From: CAYMAX01 sp964388595
GTDB lineage: Bacteria > Bacteroidota > Bacteroidia > Bacteroidales > UBA932
Length of the DNA stretch: 10,320 nt
NCBI GenBank assembly: GCA_964388595.1
Contig: CAYMAX010000049.1
Coordinates: 1-10,320 of the forward strand
Direction of reading: 5' to 3'
Under the pieces are notes generated by a model, which was given only the letters and a program-made list of their open reading frames with translations, was not told where the DNA came from and made no database searches. Positions 5,679-10,320 of this stretch are shown here, piece by piece. How positions within the stretch are numbered: position 1 is the first letter of the stretch; each line of letters opens with the position of its first letter. The position numbers were made by a program, and so were the translations under genes.

Positions 5679-7601
5679 TTATTGTTCTGAAGTGTATATC
5701 TCGAGTACTTCGTCTGCTGAGAGGGCGCGATTGCCATATATCCTGAGATTGTCCATTCTGAAATCTATGGCAAAATCAGTTTCTGCCAAAGCATCGCCTC
5801 CAATAATGAATTTGGTGGGGGTAAAGCTGACATTGTAGATACAAGAGATGACGTCTGCAAGCTTACCATCAATGTACAAGCTCTGAACAGGGCTGCCATT
5901 GTTGGAAGAAGTGGAGACAACTATATGGTGCCAATCGTACGAAAGATTGGAATGCGAAAAACTTCTTACTTCATTCTGATATCTGTTGATAAGATGAAAT
6001 TTATTATCCTGCACTACCAGACGGGGAACATTGCTGGAAGCATTGTCAGAGCCATCTGTACTTGAGAAAATATGTCCGTTGGAGAAACCTTTAATCCAGA
6101 AGGAAACTGAATAATTGGTGTTGGGCATGGATATCAAAGAATAAGGGAATACGATTTGTGAACGGGCTGAAGAACTGAATTCCACAGATTTGGAACCATC
6201 TTTACTGTCAGTTGAGAAAATAGGGTCATTTACAGGCTGTCCGCTCAATGGGGAAGAAGTGCTGCTCTCATAATTGTCGTTGAATTTGTAATAAGCAGTC
6301 AATCCGTTGGGGACAGTGGTGCCGTTGCGTACCTGTGAGGGGGTGGAAGCGACAGGGGGAGTGGTCACTACTGCATTATCGACTGTGACAGGAACAACAA
6401 CTGGAACTGTCTCAGCAGGAATGTCTTTCTTCTGCATCTGAATATCTGCACGAGCAGTGCCACGTGCCACTACTTCAGCACTTGATTCTTTGGTGATGTA
6501 TTTGGCATTGAGAGCCTGAATGGAATATGTCCCTGCAGCCAAATCGTTGAATTGGTACATACCTGTCTTGTTGGTCATTGCACTTTTCGTAGATGGGAGA
6601 AGAGTGACCTTAACATAAGGAATGGGCTCACCTGTCTGAATATCAGTGACGATGCCGTTCAAAGAGATATTGACTTTATTTTTGAAGAATATCTTCTCAG
6701 TCAAGTATTTATTGCCTGTACGGTAACGTACTTCTACATAATTTTCATCTTCATCATAGCATGGAGTGTCGTCATAAGTGATGATTAAAGTATTGCCTTC
6801 ATATTTGGAAGCGAGTTTGGAAGCACAATTGGACTTCAATATCGGCTTCTGACGAGTAGAGATTTGATGGTCCGAAAGAAGCAGTGAAGCAGCTATGACA
6901 CCTTTCTTTTCCTGAACATAATTTAGGGAAATATAATCATAGAGCTTGCGATATTGATTGGAGAGGGAATTAATCTGAGTAAAACGAGGGTCTTCTTCGA
7001 GAAATTCTGCAGAAAATGCTCTCAAATCATTGATAGACTTATCTATATCTTCGATGGAGGTGATGGCGTTCATACCTGATTCAAATGCAGCAAGTTTCTC
7101 GTTCAGTTCCCTTTCATGCATATTGAACTCGAGCACGAGCTTCTTCATGTCAAAATCGGAAAATGGATATTGTACTGCATAGAAGTATTCGGTAGTCATT
7201 GTCATTTTGGTGTAGCGTTTCTCCCAATAAAAATTAGAAACTTTGGAAAGGGAAATCTCGCTGATGAACGGAAGCTTGGCAGAGCGGGACTTAATGCTCG
7301 TCTCCATCTTCTGTTTGTAGCTGTAACGGTCGTTCACTTCTACATCAGTTCTGGAAAAATCGGTCTCTGCCACTATACGTGAGGCAATACTTTCTGCTAT
7401 CTGTTGCTTAACAGAGGCAAGTGCAGCAGCTTTGGCTTCCTCCAAGGTGGGAGCAGTAGCTGTGACGTTGAGATAGTCTTTCGTGAGTGAAGTCACCCAG
7501 TCCGGCATCCTCCTGGAGCTTCTGTCCACTATTTTATATTGTTGGGCACAAGCAGAAAATGAAAATGCGACCGTGAGTAATAAAAATAAAAATTTTCTCA
7601 T
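5679..7601 (-). CDS. Exported multidomain protein: LPP20-like, CarboxypepD_reg-like and LamG-like domains
   Basis: A 640-residue exported protein, last of four clustered genes. The N-terminus is a signal sequence ending SFSACAQQ, which could be a lipoprotein signal (Cys18) or a normal cleavage after ACA. Residues about 34-160 (PDWV, then YLNVTATAPTLEEAKAAALA) resemble the LPP20/FlgT-type fold of envelope proteins. A helical stretch follows at about 160-235. Residues about 312-390 match a CarboxypepD_reg-like beta-sandwich (LNGIVTDIQTGEPIPYVKV, with the usual G-Y/T-YSI end). A Val/Pro/Thr-rich linker (393-428) leads to a LamG/concanavalin-like domain (about 432-637) with GLTAYYKFNDNYESS, SVSFWIKG, WHHIVVS, LYIDGKL and DNLRIYGNRALS. 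These domains suggest adhesion or scaffolding at the cell envelope. The order of domains is clear; the role is inferred. Confidence 0.85.
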   Translation of the reverse strand: MRKFLFLLLTVAFSFSACAQQYKIVDRSSRRMPDWVTSLTKDYLNVTATAPTLEEAKAAALASVKQQIAESIASRIVAETDFSRTDVEVNDRYSYKQKMETSIKSRSAKLPFISEISLSKVSNFYWEKRYTKMTMTTEYFYAVQYPFSDFDMKKLVLEFNMHERELNEKLAAFESGMNAITSIEDIDKSINDLRAFSAEFLEEDPRFTQINSLSNQYRKLYDYISLNYVQEKKGVIAASLLLSDHQISTRQKPILKSNCASKLASKYEGNTLIITYDDTPCYDEDENYVEVRYRTGNKYLTEKIFFKNKVNISLNGIVTDIQTGEPIPYVKVTLLPSTKSAMTNKTGMYQFNDLAAGTYSIQALNAKYITKESSAEVVARGTARADIQMQKKDIPAETVPVVVPVTVDNAVVTTPPVASTPSQVRNGTTVPNGLTAYYKFNDNYESSTSSPLSGQPVNDPIFSTDSKDGSKSVEFSSSARSQIVFPYSLISMPNTNYSVSFWIKGFSNGHIFSSTDGSDNASSNVPRLVVQDNKFHLINRYQNEVRSFSHSNLSYDWHHIVVSTSSNNGSPVQSLYIDGKLADVISCIYNVSFTPTKFIIGGDALAETDFAIDFRMDNLRIYGNRALSADEVLEIYTSEQ

Positions 7602-7614
7602 AGCTGTATATCTG

Positions 7615-8331
7615 TTATTTTACAAATACTGCCACTCTGCTCTCACGAGACTCCTGAGGACAATAATAATTATTAATGATAGTAGGAGTGACAACAATAG
7701 CCTTTTTCTCTTCGTATGGAATCTTGGCAACAAGCTCGGAAGCTCTGTTGTAGAGATCTGCACAAGCTGTGGGAATGGATTCAGCCTCGATAATGGCCGA
7801 CTTGTAATCTTTTCTCTCTATATGAGCGGCTATACGACCGAGTATTTGTTCGCCATCGGCTTCGAAATAGGCGATGATCTTGTCTTTGCCGGTGACAATC
7901 ATAGTTTTGAGTTTGGAATTTCTGGCCTGTACATTTCTAATGGCTGCTATATAAGCCTTAGTCTCATCATTGCCAACACCTTTCATCGTGAAAGAAGTCT
8001 GCCCGAACACTGTACCAGTATAGAGGTCTCCCATGAAGAGAGATACTTCTATCTCAACGACATATTTGACGGGAGCTGTACCGGTAACATTTTTGGAAAG
8101 AAGTACGACTTTGGGAAGAATGGTGAAGCGGCTTTCTGTGGCAGAAAGACCATTGAGAGTGAGCGCCTGCATGATATTATTGACCAATGTGGCAGCAGCT
8201 GATTCGTTTTCAACACCCTGAGGAGTCTCTACTCCCACGGGGATTCTGTCTTTTTCTTCAAGGGCATCCTGAGCAAAGCAGGAGAAAGTCATAGAGAAAA
8301 GGACTGCGATAGTGATAATAATGTTTTTCAT
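7615..8331 (-). CDS. Exported protein with the MKGVGxDxTK motif, unknown function
   Basis: A 238-residue exported protein, third of four. The signal peptide ends FSCFAQ (residue 21). The middle has alternating beta strands (FTILPKVVLL, KYVVEIEVSLFMGD, GTVFGQTSF) and then MKGVGNDETKAYIAAIRN at 116-133, which repeats a motif in the first protein of the cluster. A helical part follows (KIIAYFEADGEQILGRIAAHIE), and the protein ends with a short polar tail. This strand-then-helix plan recalls CsgG/TolB-N/FlgT-like envelope proteins, but I name no family. An upstream in-frame Met at 8391 would overlap the previous gene by 47 bp and put 20 polar residues before the signal peptide, so I chose 8331. 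It sits 13 bp after the DUF6175-like gene and 13 bp before the large multidomain gene, implying a tightly coupled operon. Confidence 0.8.
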   Translation of the reverse strand: MKNIIITIAVLFSMTFSCFAQDALEEKDRIPVGVETPQGVENESAAATLVNNIMQALTLNGLSATESRFTILPKVVLLSKNVTGTAPVKYVVEIEVSLFMGDLYTGTVFGQTSFTMKGVGNDETKAYIAAIRNVQARNSKLKTMIVTGKDKIIAYFEADGEQILGRIAAHIERKDYKSAIIEAESIPTACADLYNRASELVAKIPYEEKKAIVVTPTIINNYYCPQESRESRVAVFVK

Positions 8332-8344
8332 TTTAATAGTCTTA

Positions 8345-9313
8345 TTATTTGTCTCCCAAAATGATCCAGGCTTCTCCAAGCCCTTTTTCATAAATCTTGT
8401 AGGGAAGGTTAAAAGGATCCTGACTTAAGAATTTACCAAGGTCATTGGCAAATGAACGGGTATCTACGGCTCTGTCTTTACCGAAAACTTTCTTGAAGAG
8501 AGGGGTGCGTACTTGCTCATATTTGACAACATATTCTCCGGTAGCGGTGCGTGAGAAGCGGTGATTGACGGCATTTTCATCCATCCAGTAGTCAATAATG
8601 TCTATTAGTTGAGCAGTCTCACCCATAAATTCGAAGTCATCTTCAAAATTGACAGGCGAAGCATCGAACATTCTGAGTGTCAAAGTCACCTCACGACCAT
8701 TTTCAAACATGTCGTTGAAATGGTCCTGAAGAGAAGCATTGAAAGAATCCATATAATTCAAAACTGCCTCTTCTATCAATAGTCCCGGAGTAGCTGAAGT
8801 AGAAGGTCTTCCGTCACCTGAGACGGCAGTGATAATCTTACTTGTGTAAGCATCCACGCCCCTGAGATTGAAAGTAATGTATTTCTGAGGTCCGCGAGCC
8901 TTGATAGTGAAGTCAATATCCATAATGATATCTGCCTTAGCGACTCTCTTGATCTGGTCCAAGGGTGATTCTATAATCATGCTGCCACTCTTGCTCATCA
9001 GAAGCCCTATCTCAGCCTCTTCAGTGGCGATGTTTTTTAAGGTCTGCTCCATATCTTTCAATGGAAAGCCTCTTTGAGCCATTATGGTAGAAAGCTCTGA
9101 AATGACAAGTCTCATGTCTTCGTCCTGAGAGAAAATGGATTTGTAATTGGGGGTGCTTATCTTAGCGCCACTTTCGTCAGTGTAAGTGGTGGTGTAGCCC
9201 CCGCGATTGCAATAAACATCGCTCGGGATGACCATAATGATAGGCTTTTTGGCCTGAGCAAATAGTGCAAATGCTGAGAACAGAAGCACTAATGAAAAAA
9301 TAAGTCGTTTCAT
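8345..9313 (-). CDS. Exported protein of a Bacteroidota family, probably DUF6175, CsgG/TolB-N-like plan
   Basis: A 322-residue exported protein, second of four. The signal peptide ends ALFAQ (residue 20). It is followed by KKPIIMVIPSDVYC, a first strand of the kind that opens TolB-N/CsgG folds. Next come an acidic helix (DEDMRLVISELSTIMAQRGF, 64-83), a 'degree of freshness' region ending VAKADIIMDIDFTI (124-137), and ITFNLRGVDAYTSKIITAVSG (146-166), the usual strand pair with a tyrosine-threonine turn. I recall such proteins as DUF6175 in Bacteroides, but I cannot confirm the number. CsgG and TolB-N proteins act in secretion channels or at the outer membrane, so a periplasmic role is likely. 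It lies 40 bp after the first gene of the cluster and 13 bp before the third. Confidence 0.78.
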   Translation of the reverse strand: MKRLIFSLVLLFSAFALFAQAKKPIIMVIPSDVYCNRGGYTTTYTDESGAKISTPNYKSIFSQDEDMRLVISELSTIMAQRGFPLKDMEQTLKNIATEEAEIGLLMSKSGSMIIESPLDQIKRVAKADIIMDIDFTIKARGPQKYITFNLRGVDAYTSKIITAVSGDGRPSTSATPGLLIEEAVLNYMDSFNASLQDHFNDMFENGREVTLTLRMFDASPVNFEDDFEFMGETAQLIDIIDYWMDENAVNHRFSRTATGEYVVKYEQVRTPLFKKVFGKDRAVDTRSFANDLGKFLSQDPFNLPYKIYEKGLGEAWIILGDK

Positions 9314-9353
9314 ACGTTTATAATTATTAATAAGTTGTCATATAAAGTGAATA

Positions 9354-9860
9354 CTAAAATCCTGAAGACAATGATTTGGCTATGCCGTCTGCCTCAAGGT
9401 CTTTGCGCAGATTGTCATACATTACCTGAACTAAAAGTCCAACTTTCCAACCGCCCTTGATCTTCATGCGGTCCTGGGCATTGACATCTCCATCTGAAGT
9501 GATATTGACATATCTCAGATATTGACCTCCGGGGGAGAAGAAATTCTCGAAATAATCTTCGTGCGCCTGCTCAGTCTTGGCATCGCAAATGGGAGGGGTG
9601 GCGTTGACAGTGCCTGCGGAGGGAAGTCCTCTGAAGATACATACTTCCACAGCAGCTTTCTTGCCGAGGGCAATGGCTTGTTCCACCTTCTTGGCAGTGG
9701 TATAAATAACAAACACTTTGGTGCCGTCAGTTCCTACGCCTTTCATAACTATTTCATAGTTGCGTGAGGTTTTGTAAGTGATTTTTTTGGATTGAGCCCC
9801 CGATACGAATGTAGTGGAGAGAATCAGGGCAACTGTGAGGAATAATTTTAAAAATTTCAT
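9354..9860 (-). CDS. Small exported protein with the MKGVGxDxTK motif, unknown function
   Basis: A 168-residue exported protein, first of the four-gene cluster. The signal peptide ends VSGAQ (about residue 23). Residues 39-48 (MKGVGTDGTK) closely match residues 116-125 of the third protein of the cluster. A helix follows (TTAKKVEQAIALGKKAAVEV, 54-73), then IFRGLPSAG, a linker and a C-terminal strand-helix pair (KGGWKVGLLVQVMYDNLRKDLEADG). The pattern of strand, G-x-G turn and helix with regularly spaced Ala/Lys recalls the LPP20/FlgT type of envelope domain, although no family is named with certainty. The TAnnTTTG box at 9886-9893 lies 25 bp upstream and probably drives the whole cluster. Confidence 0.8.
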   Translation of the reverse strand: MKFLKLFLTVALILSTTFVSGAQSKKITYKTSRNYEIVMKGVGTDGTKVFVIYTTAKKVEQAIALGKKAAVEVCIFRGLPSAGTVNATPPICDAKTEQAHEDYFENFFSPGGQYLRYVNITSDGDVNAQDRMKIKGGWKVGLLVQVMYDNLRKDLEADGIAKSLSSGF

Positions 9861-9885
9861 AAGTCAAAGTAGTGTTTAATTCAGA

Positions 9886-9893
9886 CAAATGTA
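9886..9893 (-). promoter_or_regulatory. Probable -7 promoter box of the four-gene envelope cluster
   Basis: On the minus strand this reads TACATTTG, an exact TAnnTTTG match. It lies 25 bp upstream of the start at 9860. The T-run of the upstream ppdK terminator abuts it, so termination and initiation are packed together. No clear TTTG -33 element is seen. Confidence 0.5.
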
Positions 9894-9895
9894 AT

Positions 9896-9924
9896 AAAAA
9901 AAAGTGAACCAACGAGGCTCACTT
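9896..9924 (-). terminator. Intrinsic terminator of ppdK
   Basis: On the minus strand AAGTGAGCC pairs with GGTTCACTT (9916-9924 and 9902-9910), with one G-U pair and a 5-base loop. It is followed by a run of T (complement of the A-run 9896-9903). It starts about 32 bp after the ppdK stop codon. Confidence 0.88.
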
Positions 9925-9956
9925 CTTTTTATTGTAATGTTAGAAAATTTGTGACA

Positions 9957-10320
9957 CTACTTTTTGGCTTTTTTCTCATTTTTAAGAGCAGCCTGAGCAG
10001 CAGCGAGGCGGGCGATGGGAACTCTGAAAGGAGAGCATGATACATAGTTCATACCCATCAGATGACAGAATTCGATGGAATTGGGGTCTCCGCCATGTTC
10101 ACCACAAATACCTATTTTCAGCTTTTCATTAGTGGAACGTCCACCTTTGACACCCATCTCAATGAGTTTGCCGACAGCAGCTCTGTCAATGGTCTGGAAA
10201 GGATCGCAAGGAATGATCTTGTTGGCAAGATAATTATTCATAAACGAGCCAATATCATCACGTGAGAATCCGAAAGTCATCTGTGTGAGGTCATTGGTAC
10301 CGAAGGAGAAGAACTGGGCA
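9957..10320 (-). CDS. ppdK: Pyruvate, phosphate dikinase, C-terminal end (runs off window)
   Basis: Converts phosphoenolpyruvate, AMP and pyrophosphate to pyruvate, ATP and phosphate, reversibly, in the cytoplasm. Only the last 121 or so residues are visible, belonging to the PEP/pyruvate-binding TIM-barrel domain. The motifs are FFSFGTNDLTQMTFGFSRDD, which contains the substrate-binding GTNDL element; GICGEHGGDP, with the Cys that serves as the acid/base residue in characterised enzymes (Cys831 in Clostridium symbiosum); and NYVSCSPFRVPIARLAAAQA, the family's closing block. The reading continues upstream beyond 10320, so the Met at 10280 is internal and not a start. The tail AALKNEKKAKK is lysine-rich. 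A terminator follows at 9896-9924, so it is not co-transcribed with the envelope cluster. Confidence 0.97.
   Translation of the reverse strand, partial: AQFFSFGTNDLTQMTFGFSRDDIGSFMNNYLANKIIPCDPFQTIDRAAVGKLIEMGVKGGRSTNEKLKIGICGEHGGDPNSIEFCHLMGMNYVSCSPFRVPIARLAAAQAALKNEKKAKK

Noticed and set aside
7483..8202. Plus-strand frame of 239 residues across the envelope cluster
   Set aside because: It lies antisense to two well-supported exported-protein genes and has no family motif; it is a shadow of their codon pattern.
8332..8391. Upstream start for the third envelope-cluster gene
   Set aside because: It would overlap the preceding gene by 47 bp and put a polar stretch before an obvious signal peptide that starts at 8331.

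Overview
The window reads as a piece of a Bacteroidota chromosome, most likely order Bacteroidales. Several things point this way: TAnnTTTG-type promoter boxes upstream of the transcription units, A-rich leaders instead of strong Shine-Dalgarno sites, export signals ending in ALAQ, LFAQ or ACAQ, an S9 prolyl-oligopeptidase-family enzyme, a two-gene umuDC unit, a DUF6913-like protein, and a CarboxypepD_reg-like domain joined to a LamG-like domain. A gut family such as Muribaculaceae is possible but cannot be shown here. No transposase, integrase, phage gene or CRISPR array is visible.

Layout. (1) 1-703, minus: the 5' part of umuC preceded by umuD, the error-prone polymerase V type pair. (2) 704-814: a divergent promoter region with a TAnnTTTG box on each strand and an inverted repeat between them. 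(3) 815-3286, plus: a secreted S9 peptidase with a strong intrinsic terminator. (4) 3328-3745: a region without a convincing gene but dense in inverted repeats, including two long hairpins and terminators on both strands. (5) 3746-3822, minus: tRNA-Arg(UCU) with encoded CCA. (6) 3851-5511, minus: a probable operon of a 47-residue single-pass membrane protein, a DUF6913-like protein and a DUF368 (PopT-type) undecaprenyl-phosphate transporter, with the tRNA directly downstream. (7) 5679-9860, minus: four closely spaced genes for exported proteins, ending in a strong terminator. (8) 9957-10320, minus: the C-terminal end of pyruvate phosphate dikinase with its terminator.

The most interesting part is region 7. 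All four products carry export signals. Two share an MKGVGxDxTK motif, one has an LPP20-like N-terminus fused to CarboxypepD_reg-like and LamG-like domains, and one has a layout recalling the CsgG/TolB-N type of envelope protein. I infer an uncharacterised envelope-associated assembly. The second point of interest is the hairpin-rich region next to tRNA-Arg, which could be a small non-autonomous repeat element or a structured RNA.
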